Shown: positions 36,206 to 44,754 of the stretch, one piece after another
Numbering within the stretch: the first letter of the stretch is position 1
How the letters are laid out: every line of letters starts with the position of its first letter
DNA from: Aquitalea sp. LB_tupeE
GTDB taxonomy: Bacteria > Pseudomonadota > Gammaproteobacteria > Burkholderiales > Chromobacteriaceae
Reading direction: 5' to 3'
Assembly (NCBI RefSeq): GCF_013391415.1
Contig: NZ_JACAXB010000013.1
Span: 186,001-250,000 of the forward strand
DNA length: 64,000 nt
Notes under the pieces: model-generated
The model's input: the letters and a program-made list of their open reading frames with translations, nothing else
Told to the model about the DNA's origin: nothing
Database searches by the model: none
Made by a program: the position numbers and the translations under genes

Positions 36206-36520
36206 ATGAAAAAAATCATCGCAGCCACCACTTTGGCCTCCCTGCTGCTTGCTGAAGCAGCATTCGCTTCCACCGGCACCATCAATTTCCGGGGGGCGAT
36301 TGTCAAAGCGCCTTGTGCAATCCCGACGGCAACCTGGGTGAACTATGCGCAAAAACCAGCCACCTATCGCATGGCACGTCAGGCCACCCCCACGTCCTAC
36401 TGTGCCGATGCCACGGCAACCCAATCGGTGCAGATACGCCGGATTGTCACCACGGAAAGTCGTACTGCCGATGTCCGCAACGAGCCGGTCAGAAGCATGG
36501 TGACCATTGTGTATAACTGA
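36206..36520 (+). CDS. Small secreted protein resembling the start of a type 1 fimbrial subunit
   Basis: This 104-residue protein has a signal peptide (MKKIIAATTLASLLLAEAAFA, cut near residue 21). The mature N-terminus STGTINFRGAIVKAPCAIP looks like the first strands of a chaperone-usher major fimbrial subunit, including the first cysteine; a second cysteine is in SYCADA. A complete fimbrial subunit is about 150-180 residues, so this is either a shortened derivative or an independent small family. No chaperone or usher genes are nearby. AT-rich upstream DNA suggests it was acquired or is silenced. The C-terminus MVTIVYN could be a final beta strand. Confidence 0.65.
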   Translation: MKKIIAATTLASLLLAEAAFASTGTINFRGAIVKAPCAIPTATWVNYAQKPATYRMARQATPTSYCADATATQSVQIRRIVTTESRTADVRNEPVRSMVTIVYN

Positions 36521-36588
36521 GCACGTCTCATGGAACATGCAGATCAAACCAGCCTGCCCTTCCAGTTGGCGCAGGCCTGGTTTGCCAG

Positions 36589-37353
36589 TCAGTGCTGGTG
36601 AATCCAGCGCGCCACCTTTTCCACTACCTCGGATTCGATTCCGTTATACCCATGCGCGGCCCACGGCTGGCACGGGTCGCCCTTGTCCACGCCGCCATCC
36701 ACCAGCAGCATTTCCTTGCTGCGGGATGACTGCAAACCATCCATCACCGGCTGGACATTCTGATAAAGCGTTACCTTGCACTGGTCATGCAGATGCTGCA
36801 CCACCAGTACCGGCTGAGTCAGTTGCGGCAACGCCAGGTCGGCAACACTGCCGCGGTCGCGGTTGATGGTAGAGGTGAGTACCACACCATCCACCTTACC
36901 CTGCAGGCGAATGGCCACGGCGGCGGCCGAGGTCGTGCCACGACTGGTGCCCACCAGCCATACCGGCACAGCGGCTCGCTGGCGCAAGGTATCAATCACC
37001 ACCGCAATATCCTGCGCGTGCTCGGCACTCATGCGGAAATCAGCCCGGTTCAGGTTGTCAGGGTGGTCGGACGGCGCATCCACCACCGCCACCTGAAAGC
37101 CCTGCGCGGCCCACTGCTGCCGGGTACGCACCAGAAAATTACCGGCACCGGCATGCAGCCGGCCGTCATCCCCCAGCCTGAGCATCCCTTCTCCGCCGGT
37201 AAACAGAATCAGGCTGGCCTGCGGCTTGCCATGCGGTTCCAGCAGCAACAAGCGCAGCGTGACTGATGGCCGGGTTTCCAGCGTCAGCATCTGCTCCTGT
37301 GCCTGCGCGGCTCCACAACAGAAGAGCAGCAAGGCTGTCAGCATGTGTTTCAT
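36589..37353 (-). CDS. Secreted alpha/beta-hydrolase-like protein
   Basis: This 254-residue protein starts with a signal peptide (MKHMLTALLLFCCGAAQAQ). It has a hydrolase-like core: SLILFTGGEGMLRLGDDG near 46, VAVVDAPSDHPDN near 87 and the nucleophile elbow WLVGTSRGTTSAA near 132-144 (G-T-S-R-G). The late segment HDQCKVT and AAHGYNGIESEVVEKV probably supplies the histidine. ATG (37351-37353) follows GGAGG. The substrate is unknown; periplasmic location is inferred. Confidence 0.68.
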   Translation of the reverse strand: MKHMLTALLLFCCGAAQAQEQMLTLETRPSVTLRLLLLEPHGKPQASLILFTGGEGMLRLGDDGRLHAGAGNFLVRTRQQWAAQGFQVAVVDAPSDHPDNLNRADFRMSAEHAQDIAVVIDTLRQRAAVPVWLVGTSRGTTSAAAVAIRLQGKVDGVVLTSTINRDRGSVADLALPQLTQPVLVVQHLHDQCKVTLYQNVQPVMDGLQSSRSKEMLLVDGGVDKGDPCQPWAAHGYNGIESEVVEKVARWIHQH

Positions 37354-37406
37354 GGTTCCTCCGGCAAGTATCTCGACATGACGCAGCAAATTCCGGTCAG
37401 CGGCAC

Positions 37407-38435
37407 TCAGTCGCTCAATACCCGATGGAACACCTCCAGCACGCGGTCGATATCGCTGCGGCTGGTTTGCCAGTGCGTTACCAGCCGCATACGACCAGCC
37501 TCGGGGGGATTGACCTTGATGCCGGCTGCGGTCAAAGCGGCCATCAGTTCGCTGACATCAATATCGGCCAGAAAACGGAACCACACCATATTGATGTGAA
37601 CATCGTCCAGCTCGACGTCAATGCAGGGCATGCCATGCAGCTGCTCCGCCAGATAACGGGCATTGGCATGGTCCTCGTTCAGGCGCTGTGTCATCTCGGT
37701 GAGTGCCAGAATACCCGGTGCCGCCAGCACGCCAGCCTGGCGCCAGCCACCACCCAGCAGCTTGCGCTTGTAACGGGCGCGGGCAATGAAGTCGGCCGAA
37801 CCGGCCAGGATGGAACCCACCGGCGCGGCCAGGCCCTTGGACAGACAGCACATCACACTATCGGCATGGCGGGTGATGTCCTGCACATCACAGCCCAGAT
37901 GGGCAGCGGCATTGAACACGCGCGCACCATCCAGATGCACCGGCACGCCGTGACGGCGGGCGATATCAGCGGTGCGCTGCATGATGTCCAGCGGTATCAC
38001 CCGTCCATTGCTGTGAGCGTTTTCCAGACAGATCAGCCCGGTTTGCGGCCAGTGGACATCCTGCCCCACCCGGATACGCGCTTCGATTTCGTCCGGGTCC
38101 ATCACCCCCTTGTCACCGGCAATGGTGCGCAATTGCACCCCGGCAATCACCGCCGCGCCGCCGGTTTCGTGCCACACGATATGGCAGTCGTCACCCAGAA
38201 TCACCTCGTTGCCGCGCTGGCAGTGGGTGAAGATGGCCAGCTGATTGCCAAAGTTGCCGGTGGGCACAAACAAGGCGGCTTCCTTGCCCAGCAAGCGGGC
38301 GGCCAGGGTTTCCAGTTCGGCCACGGTCGGGTCGTCACCATAGACATCGTCCCCCACCACGGCATGGGCCATGGCATGACGCATGGCTTGGGTGGGTTGG
38401 GTGACGGTATCGCTGCGCATATCAATCCACTGCAT
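37407..38435 (-). CDS. ltaE: Low-specificity L-threonine aldolase
   Basis: This 342-residue PLP enzyme splits L-threonine and L-allo-threonine to glycine and acetaldehyde. The N-terminus IDMRSDTVTQPTQAMRHAM and VGDDVYGDDPTV are typical. HLDGARVFNAA lies near 165-175, and the PLP lysine is in MCCLSKGLAAPVGS near 198-204. ATG (38433-38435) has GGAG upstream. It is a single gene. Confidence 0.92.
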   Translation of the reverse strand: MQWIDMRSDTVTQPTQAMRHAMAHAVVGDDVYGDDPTVAELETLAARLLGKEAALFVPTGNFGNQLAIFTHCQRGNEVILGDDCHIVWHETGGAAVIAGVQLRTIAGDKGVMDPDEIEARIRVGQDVHWPQTGLICLENAHSNGRVIPLDIMQRTADIARRHGVPVHLDGARVFNAAAHLGCDVQDITRHADSVMCCLSKGLAAPVGSILAGSADFIARARYKRKLLGGGWRQAGVLAAPGILALTEMTQRLNEDHANARYLAEQLHGMPCIDVELDDVHINMVWFRFLADIDVSELMAALTAAGIKVNPPEAGRMRLVTHWQTSRSDIDRVLEVFHRVLSD

Positions 38436-38565
38436 GCTGTGCTCCTGCAAATGAAAGCGGCGGCCACATGGGCCGCCGTGTAGGGAAATGCCAGATCAGG
38501 CCTTGCCTGATTGTGCCAGCAAACTGCTTGCCGGGGGTGATACACAAATTGTCGGCGTCACTCCA

Positions 38566-38790
38566 TCAGGCTATTCGATAGGCCTGCTTCAATGCACTCA
38601 CCCGCCGCTGTGCTGCCTGCATGGCGGTGTGGGTCATCGAGATGTCGCTGCCGCACTGGCAGCGCAGGCTGTGGTCGGGGGAGAGGGATTTCAGATGATG
38701 GCGGTTTTCATGACCGCATTCCACGCAGGCAATCACCACGGTGGCGTTGTAGTGCTTGTCCAGATCGATATCGAAACTCGGGTGCTTCAT
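38566..38790 (-). CDS. Small zinc-ribbon-like protein
   Basis: This 74-residue protein has two cysteine pairs, CVECGH near residue 22 and CQCGS near 44, spaced as in a zinc ribbon. It begins MKHPSFDIDLDKHYNA, and the C-terminal part is helical and basic. ATG (38788-38790) has GGAG just upstream. It lies between ltaE and tcdA. The function is unknown. Confidence 0.68.
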   Translation of the reverse strand: MKHPSFDIDLDKHYNATVVIACVECGHENRHHLKSLSPDHSLRCQCGSDISMTHTAMQAAQRRVSALKQAYRIA

Positions 38791-38990
38791 GGAGAACTCC
38801 CTTGAGATCACTCAGGCCGGCCCGGATCAGAGGAATGCCGACATGCATTCGTGACGGACCTATGCAGAAGGATAGGCAAGCTGGCGGAAAGTTCCAGTAA
38901 ATCAGTTGCTTGCTTTTTTCCGGGCAAAGACTGGTCAGCCCCGGCGCTCTTGGTTATGCTTGGCCGTTTTTGGTTCCGGATATACAGCAG

Positions 38991-39776
38991 ATGTCGCACG
39001 ATGCAGATCTTGACCGCCGCTTTGGCGGTATTGGCCGCCTGTATGGCCCCGATGCACTCAGCCGCTTTCAGGCAGCCCATGTCTGTGTGGTGGGGGTGGG
39101 TGGCGTGGGTTCCTGGGCGGTGGAAGCGCTGGCCCGCAGCGCAATCGGCCGCCTGACGCTGATTGATCTGGACAATATTGCCGAATCCAACACCAACCGC
39201 CAGCTGCCAGCACTGGACCCGCACTACGGCATGGCCAAGGTGACGGCACTGGCCGAGCGGGTGCGCGCCATCAACCCGGCCTGCGTGGTGCAGGAAATCG
39301 AGGATTTCGTTACCGAAGACAATCTGGACGCCATGCTGGGCCAGGGCTTCGACTTCATCATCGATTGCATCGACAACCTGCGCGTCAAGACTGCCATGGC
39401 CGCCTGGTGCGTGCGCCGTCGCCAGCCGTTTATCGTGTCCGGCGGTGCCGGTGGCCAAATGGACCCCACCCTGATCAAGCTGGCTGATCTGGGTGAAGTG
39501 ACGTACGACCCGCTGTTGTCCAAGCTGCGCTACAACCTGCGCCGTTATCACGGTTTCCCGCGCGATGCAGGCAAGAAGCTGCACGTTCCTTGCGTGTTCT
39601 CTACCGAACAGCTGGTTTATCCCGACACGCAAAGCTGCGCTGCCGACAGCGCCCGTGGCCCGCAAGGACTGTCCTGTGCCGGCTTTGGTGCCAGCATGGT
39701 GGTGACTGCCAGCTTCGGCTTGGTGGCGGTTTCCCATGCGCTCAAGCAACTGGCCAAGCCGCCCAAAAAGCGCTGA
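38991..39776 (+). CDS. tcdA: tRNA threonylcarbamoyladenosine dehydratase TcdA
   Basis: This 261-residue ThiF/E1-like enzyme converts t6A37 of tRNA to its cyclic form using ATP. It has the nucleotide-binding HVCVVGVGGVGSWAVEALAR near 30-49. DLDNIAESNTNRQL (near 60-73) is the E1 family arginine-finger region. The adenylation aspartate lies in IDCIDNLRVKTA near 120-132, and the catalytic cysteine region in GLSCAGFGASMVV near 225. ATG 38991 fits the family start MSHDADLDRRFGG. Confidence 0.92.
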   Translation: MSHDADLDRRFGGIGRLYGPDALSRFQAAHVCVVGVGGVGSWAVEALARSAIGRLTLIDLDNIAESNTNRQLPALDPHYGMAKVTALAERVRAINPACVVQEIEDFVTEDNLDAMLGQGFDFIIDCIDNLRVKTAMAAWCVRRRQPFIVSGGAGGQMDPTLIKLADLGEVTYDPLLSKLRYNLRRYHGFPRDAGKKLHVPCVFSTEQLVYPDTQSCAADSARGPQGLSCAGFGASMVVTASFGLVAVSHALKQLAKPPKKR

Positions 39777-39797
39777 AGCGCGCCGACTCAAATATGC

Positions 39798-39826
39798 AAA
39801 AAGGCCTCCATCTGGAGGCCTTTTTT
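39798..39826. terminator. Bidirectional terminator between tcdA and loiP
   Basis: AAAAAGGCCTCCA (39798-39810) pairs with TGGAGGCCTTTTT (39813-39825). It is A-rich on the left and T-rich on the right, so it serves both converging genes. Confidence 0.9.
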
Positions 39827-39842
39827 GCGTCAGCAAGACCGA

Positions 39843-40583
39843 TCAGTTGGCGATCAGCTTTTCCACCTTGGCAGCGCGTTCGCCCGGTGCCGGATGGCTG
39901 GCCAGCATGCTGCTGTCGTTGCCGTACAGCTCGGCCAGCTTGCGCAGGGCCGACGGTGCGCCTTGCACATTGTAGTTGTGACGCTTGAGAAAGCCCACGC
40001 CGTAAGCATCGGCATCGCTTTCCTGAGACTGGGAGAACTGGGCGTTGACGATGGCTTCGGCAAAATTACCCAGATCGGACTCGCTCAGGGCCACGGCGGT
40101 GCTGTTGCCGCTGCTGCCGGCAGCCTTGCGTGCTGCGGAGGCAGAGTAAGCCAGTTGCATGGCTTTCTTGGTATGGCCCAGTTTCACGTGGCCGATTTCA
40201 TGGCCGATGACGAAACGCACCTGGTCGTCATCCATCTTGTCCAGCAGGCCGCTGTACACGCGTACCGTGCCATCGGCCATGGCGAAGGCGTTGACGTCCT
40301 TGGTCTGGTAAACCTTGAAGTTGAGCTTGGTGCCGTCTTCGCTGTCCAGACCCTTGACGATCTTGGCCAGGCGTTTGCCATAAGCGCTGGAAGGCGGAGC
40401 AACCTTGTTCTTTTTGTCCATGACGACGCTGGATTCCGCCGCCAGGTTCTTCACGTCTGCATCGCTGAGCGTGGCAGCCTTGAGCAGGTCGCTACCGGAG
40501 CTGATCATGCCGTTGAGGTCGAAAGCCTGGGCGGTGCCAGACAGGGACAGTGCAAAAACGAGAGCAAGGGGCAATTTTTTCAT
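39843..40583 (-). CDS. loiP: M48 metallopeptidase, LoiP-like
   Basis: This 246-residue zinc protease resembles E. coli LoiP (YggG). It shares the sequence pattern SSGSDLLKAATLSDADVKNLA, YQTKDVNAFAMADGTVRVYSGL and the zinc motif VIGHEIGHVKLGH (HExxH), with the third ligand in SQESDADAYG. It ends in SSMLASHPAPGERA. E. coli LoiP is an outer-membrane lipoprotein; this protein has an ordinary signal peptide (cut near TAQA, residue 20) and no lipobox cysteine, so it is probably free in the periplasm. The role is likely degradation of misfolded envelope proteins. Confidence 0.88.
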   Translation of the reverse strand: MKKLPLALVFALSLSGTAQAFDLNGMISSGSDLLKAATLSDADVKNLAAESSVVMDKKNKVAPPSSAYGKRLAKIVKGLDSEDGTKLNFKVYQTKDVNAFAMADGTVRVYSGLLDKMDDDQVRFVIGHEIGHVKLGHTKKAMQLAYSASAARKAAGSSGNSTAVALSESDLGNFAEAIVNAQFSQSQESDADAYGVGFLKRHNYNVQGAPSALRKLAELYGNDSSMLASHPAPGERAAKVEKLIAN

Positions 40584-40670
40584 ATCAAAATTCCTTTTTT
40601 AGAAGCGCCATTATGCTAACGTAATTTAGCAAAAATTAACATACAGCTTGGCTCGGTAGCTTACGCGCAA

Positions 40671-40699
40671 GAAAAAGCCCCGCTCATCATCAGCGGGGC
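40671..40699 (-). terminator. Rho-independent terminator of the opp operon
   Basis: GCCCCGCT (40677-40684) pairs with AGCGGGGC (40692-40699) around CATCATC. The A-run at 40672-40676 is a T-run on the minus strand, so it ends the oppABCDF transcript. Confidence 0.88.
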
Positions 40700-40721
40700 C
40701 GGGTACCGGGCAAGGACTGCA

Positions 40722-41714
40722 TCAGGCCAACAGGCAGGAACTCTGGCTCTGCGCGCTGATACGGCGCAGCTGGATGGTTTCCTTGCTGCAACGGTCAGCA
40801 GCCTGCGGGCAGCGGGTGCGGAACACGCAGCCGGACGGCGGGTTGATCGGGCTGGGCAGATCGCCTTGCAGAATCTGGATCACCTTGCCCTTTTCCTGCT
40901 TCGGGTCCGGGATGGGAATGGCCGACAGCAAGGCGCGGGTGTAAGGGTGGGCAGGCGCATCGTACAAGGCATGTTTTTGCGCCAGCTCCATCTCGCGGCC
41001 CAGATACATCACCAGGATGCGGTCGGAGATATGTTTCACCACTGCCAGGTCGTGGGCGATGAAGATCAGCGCCAGCCCCATCTCGCGTTGTAGCTCTTTG
41101 AGCAGGTTGATGATCTGCGCCTGGATAGACACGTCCAGCGCCGACACCGGCTCGTCGCAGATGATCAGCTTGGGTTCCAGAATCAGCGCGCGGGCAATGC
41201 CGATGCGCTGGCACTGGCCGCCGGAGAACTCGTGCGGATAGCGGTTGATCATCTGCTCGCGCAGGCCCACCTTGCGCATCATGCTGCGCACGCGCTGCAT
41301 GATGTCCTCGGCGGACAGCTCCGGCTTGTGCACGCGCAGTGGTTCGCCAATGATCTGGGCGATGGTCATGCGCGGGTTGAGCGAGGCCAGCGGATCCTGG
41401 AAGATCATCTGGATATCCTTGCGCACCGCATGCCAGTCCTTGTCGGTGCCGCGCGTCAGGTCCTTGCCCATCCACACGATTTCACCGGCAGTCGCCGGAA
41501 TCAGATTGAGAATGGCGCGCGACAGCGTGGACTTGCCACAGCCGGACTCGCCCACTACGCCCAGGGTTTCACCGGCATACAGATCAAAACTGACCCCGTC
41601 CACCGCCTTGAGCGTGCGCTTGGCGCTCCACGGCCAGCGGCCGTCGCCCTTCACCTGAAAATGCACTTTGACATCACGCACCGACAGAATCGGTTGTTTG
41701 GCTTGTTCAGACAT
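40722..41714 (-). CDS. oppF: Oligopeptide ABC transporter ATPase OppF
   Basis: This 330-residue ATPase is the second ATPase of the Opp importer. It has Walker [10 protein letters not shown] near 54-62, the signature [15 protein letters not shown] near 165 and Walker [13 protein letters not shown] near 185. The C-terminal oligopeptide-transporter extension has the cysteine pattern [17 protein letters not shown] (near 290-306), which may hold an Fe-S cluster as found in some relatives. The signature has QCQR where most have QRQR. Its start overlaps the oppD stop by 8 bp. Confidence 0.92.
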   Translation of the reverse strand: MSEQAKQPILSVRDVKVHFQVKGDGRWPWSAKRTLKAVDGVSFDLYAGETLGVVGESGCGKSTLSRAILNLIPATAGEIVWMGKDLTRGTDKDWHAVRKDIQMIFQDPLASLNPRMTIAQIIGEPLRVHKPELSAEDIMQRVRSMMRKVGLREQMINRYPHEFSGGQCQRIGIARALILEPKLIICDEPVSALDVSIQAQIINLLKELQREMGLALIFIAHDLAVVKHISDRILVMYLGREMELAQKHALYDAPAHPYTRALLSAIPIPDPKQEKGKVIQILQGDLPSPINPPSGCVFRTRCPQAADRCSKETIQLRRISAQSQSSCLLA

Positions 41715-42708
41715 GCGCCACCTCCTGTGCGGCCAGCTGCAATTCGGCTACCGGCTTGTGACAGGCGCGCAGCACCTGTGGATTGGCACTGCTGGCGGCC
41801 AGCGCCGGTAGTTCGTCGGCGCAGCGGCTGCTGGCATGGGTGCAACGCTCGGAGAACGGGCAGCCCTTGGGCATGTGCGCCATATTGGGCGGATTACCCG
41901 GAATGCTCACTAGCTCGCTGCCGTCGTGGTCCAGCCGCGGCAAGGCGCCCAGCAGGCCGATAGTGTAGGGATGGCTGGGCTGATAGAAGATGTTGTCCGC
42001 CGTGCCGTATTCCATGACGCGGCCGCCATACATCACCATCACTTTTTCGCACAGTCCGGCCACCACACCCAGGTCGTGGGTGATCATCACGATGGAGGTG
42101 CCGAAATCACGCTGCAGGTCTTTGAGCAGGGTGAGGATCTGCGCCTGTACCGTCACGTCCAGCGCGGTGGTGGGTTCGTCGGCAATCAGCACTTCCGGCT
42201 CGCACAGCAGGGCCATGGCAATCATCACCCGCTGGCGCATGCCGCCGGAAAACTCATGCGGGTACATATTGATGCGACGGGCAGCCTCGGGAATGCGCAC
42301 TGCGTCCAGCAGTTCGATGGCACGTTTTCTGGCATCGCGGCGGCTGATGCCCTTGTGCAGCTCCAGCACCTCGGTCATCTGGCGCTCTACCGTCAGATAG
42401 GGGTTGAGCGAGGTCATCGGGTCCTGGAAGATCATTGCCAGACGGTCGCCGCGAATGCGGTTGAGCTCGGCCGGGCTCATGGCCAGCAGATTCTGGCCCT
42501 GGTACAGCGCCTCACCGGTGGTTTTGCCGTTACGCGCCAGCAGACCCATCATGGCCAGCACGGTCTGGCTCTTGCCAGAGCCGGATTCGCCGACGATGCC
42601 CAGGGTCTGGCCCTTTTCCAGCTCGAAGCTGACGCCGTTGACGGCGCTGACCACGCCGTCGTTGGTCTGGAACTGTACGCCCAGATTACTTACTTTCAAT
42701 AGACTCAT
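41707..42708 (-). CDS. oppD: Oligopeptide ABC transporter ATPase OppD
   Basis: This 333-residue ATPase is the first ATPase of the Opp importer. It has Walker [12 protein letters not shown] near 40-50, the signature [15 protein letters not shown] near 158, Walker [13 protein letters not shown] near 178 and the switch ITHDLGVVA. The C-terminal oligopeptide extension [17 protein letters not shown] (near 283-299) is present. It lies 11 bp after oppC in the operon. Confidence 0.92.
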   Translation of the reverse strand: MSLLKVSNLGVQFQTNDGVVSAVNGVSFELEKGQTLGIVGESGSGKSQTVLAMMGLLARNGKTTGEALYQGQNLLAMSPAELNRIRGDRLAMIFQDPMTSLNPYLTVERQMTEVLELHKGISRRDARKRAIELLDAVRIPEAARRINMYPHEFSGGMRQRVMIAMALLCEPEVLIADEPTTALDVTVQAQILTLLKDLQRDFGTSIVMITHDLGVVAGLCEKVMVMYGGRVMEYGTADNIFYQPSHPYTIGLLGALPRLDHDGSELVSIPGNPPNMAHMPKGCPFSERCTHASSRCADELPALAASSANPQVLRACHKPVAELQLAAQEVAHV

Positions 42709-42719
42709 CTGTTGCTACC

Positions 42720-43634
42720 TCAACGATCTTTCGGATCGAGCGCATCGCGCAGGCCGTCGCCGATATAGTTGGCGCAGTACAGGGTGACCGACAGCATGCC
42801 GGCCGGGAACAGCAGAATCCACGGGCTGGCATCCATAACCCCGGCCCCGTCCTGAATCAGCACACCCCAGCTGGTCATCGGCTCCTGCACCCCCAGGCCC
42901 AGGAAAGACAGCACCGACTCGGTCAGGATCACGCCCGGCACGGTGACGGTAGTGTAGATCACCACGATGCCCAGCAGATTGGGCACGATGTGGCGGAAGA
43001 TGATCTTGGGAGTGGATACGCCAATGGCGTGGGCGGCCTCGACATATTCCTTGGACTTGATCGCCAGTGTCTGGCCACGCACCACCCGCGCCATGTCCAT
43101 CCAGGAGAACACGGTAATGGTGAGCACCACCAGATAGAAGTCGCGGCCCAGCAGGGTCACCATCAGGATGGCAATCAGCAGGTAGGGCACGGCGTACATC
43201 ATGTCGACAATACGCATCATCAGCGCATCCACCTTGCCGCCCATGAAACCGGCAGTTGCACCCCAGACAATGCCCAGTGCCACCGAGGCAATGGTGGCCA
43301 GCGCGCCCACCATCAGCGAAATGCGTCCGCCAATCAGGCAGCGCACCAGCAGGTCACGCCCCAGCGCATCGGTACCGAACCAGTGGGTATTCACCAGCGT
43401 CGGGGCGATGCCCATCGCATCCCAGTCGGTGTCTTCATAAGTGTGCGGCAGCACCATCGGCCCGAACACACAGGCCAGGGTGATGAAGGCCAGCACGATC
43501 AGGCTGATGACCGCCGCCTTGTTGCGGAAAAAGCGCAGGCGCGCGTCGCGCCACAGGCTGCGGCCTTCTACGGCGGCATCGGAGAGGCCATTGTCCAGCG
43601 CAGCCGTCATGGCTTTCTGTTTGCTTTGCATCAT
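42720..43634 (-). CDS. oppC: Oligopeptide ABC transporter permease OppC
   Basis: This 304-residue inner-membrane permease begins with a cytoplasmic head and then the first helix AAVISLIVLAFITLACVFGPMV. The typical OppC sequence HWFGTDALGRDLLVRCLIGGRISL follows. The ATPase-docking loop is YVEAAHAIGVSTPKIIFRHIVPN. ATG (43632-43634) is followed by a second ATG codon, so either may start. It is 15 bp after oppB. Confidence 0.92.
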   Translation of the reverse strand: MMQSKQKAMTAALDNGLSDAAVEGRSLWRDARLRFFRNKAAVISLIVLAFITLACVFGPMVLPHTYEDTDWDAMGIAPTLVNTHWFGTDALGRDLLVRCLIGGRISLMVGALATIASVALGIVWGATAGFMGGKVDALMMRIVDMMYAVPYLLIAILMVTLLGRDFYLVVLTITVFSWMDMARVVRGQTLAIKSKEYVEAAHAIGVSTPKIIFRHIVPNLLGIVVIYTTVTVPGVILTESVLSFLGLGVQEPMTSWGVLIQDGAGVMDASPWILLFPAGMLSVTLYCANYIGDGLRDALDPKDR

Positions 43635-43649
43635 GATTTTTGCTCCCGC

Positions 43650-44570
43650 TCAGTAGCGAATCTTCGGGTCCAGCAGCGCATAGGCCAGATCCACGAGCAG
43701 GTTGAGAACAACGGTAATCACCGTCACCAGCACCACCAGGCCCAGCACCAGCGTGTAGTCGCGGTTGGCGGCACCATTGACGATGAGCTTGCCAAGGCCG
43801 GGCAGGCCGAACACGGTTTCGGTCACTACCGCAGCGGTGATGGAGGAAATGGCAAGCGGGCCGATGACCGACACCACCGGCATCAAGGCCGGCTTGAGCG
43901 CATGGCGCAGCACGATGGTGCGCATGGGCAAGCCCTTGGCGCGGGCGGTACGAATGAAGTTGCTGCCCAGCACCTCGATCATGCTGCCGCGCATCACGCG
44001 GCCGATGGTGGAGATGTTGATGAACACCAGCAAGGCCATCGGCAGCACCATGTAGCGCAGCGAGAAATCATCCCAGCCGCCAGCGGGCAGCCATTCCAGG
44101 CCGATGGCAAACACCATCACCAGCACCGGGCCCAGCACGAAGGACGGAAAAGCACCGCCGATATTGCCCAGCAGCATTACCAGATAGTCGATGATGCTGT
44201 TCTGGCGCAGCGCGGCCACAATGCCCAGCGCCACACCGATGAACAGGGAAATCACGATGGCACCACCGCCGATAGCGGCCGACACCGGCAGAGCCTTGCC
44301 CACCAGGTCGTTCACGCTCCAGTCGGCATAGCGGAAGGATGCACCCAGATCGCCCTGCAACAGGCTCTTGATGTAATACAGGTATTGCTGCCACAAGGGC
44401 AGGTCGAGATGGTATTTGGCCTGCAGATTGGCCAGCACGGCGGCAGACACCTTGCGTTCCCCGTCAAACGGGCCGCCCGGGGTCAGGTGCAACAGCAGAT
44501 AGCAAACGGTAATGACGGCCAGCAGTGTGGGAATGGTCGCCAGCACGCGTCGGAAAGTATAGGACCACAT
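43650..44570 (-). CDS. oppB: Oligopeptide ABC transporter permease OppB
   Basis: This 306-residue permease begins MWSYTFRRVLATIPTLLAVITV, a typical OppB start. It carries the docking loop NFIRTARAKGLPMRTIVLRHALK and ends LLVDLAYALLDPKIRY. It is separated from oppA by 184 bp holding two strong hairpins, so its level can differ from that of the binding protein. Confidence 0.93.
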   Translation of the reverse strand: MWSYTFRRVLATIPTLLAVITVCYLLLHLTPGGPFDGERKVSAAVLANLQAKYHLDLPLWQQYLYYIKSLLQGDLGASFRYADWSVNDLVGKALPVSAAIGGGAIVISLFIGVALGIVAALRQNSIIDYLVMLLGNIGGAFPSFVLGPVLVMVFAIGLEWLPAGGWDDFSLRYMVLPMALLVFINISTIGRVMRGSMIEVLGSNFIRTARAKGLPMRTIVLRHALKPALMPVVSVIGPLAISSITAAVVTETVFGLPGLGKLIVNGAANRDYTLVLGLVVLVTVITVVLNLLVDLAYALLDPKIRY

Positions 44571-44666
44571 GGGGATACTCCAGCCGGGGTCGTCCGCCAG
44601 CGCAGTGCACGTCTTGTGAACGTGCCCGCAGGGCGAGGTGCTCCGGCATGATGCGCTACATCACAA

Positions 44667-44723
44667 GCCGGATGTCCGTCTGGCGGACATCCGGCCTCTG
44701 TTCAACCGGGGGCTGCAGCCCCC
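44667..44723 (-). promoter_or_regulatory. Two strong hairpins between oppA and oppB
   Basis: After the oppA stop (minus strand) comes a perfect palindrome GGGGGCTGCAGCCCCC (44708-44723). A perfect 12-bp stem with a 5-nt loop follows (GCCGGATGTCCG 44667-44678 with CGGACATCCGGC 44684-44695). There is no T-run after either. They are likely to stop exonucleases and stabilise oppA mRNA, or partly stop transcription, so that more binding protein than permease is made. Confidence 0.6.
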
Positions 44724-44754
44724 TCCTCTTGCATCACTCAGTCAAGCGCAAGGC

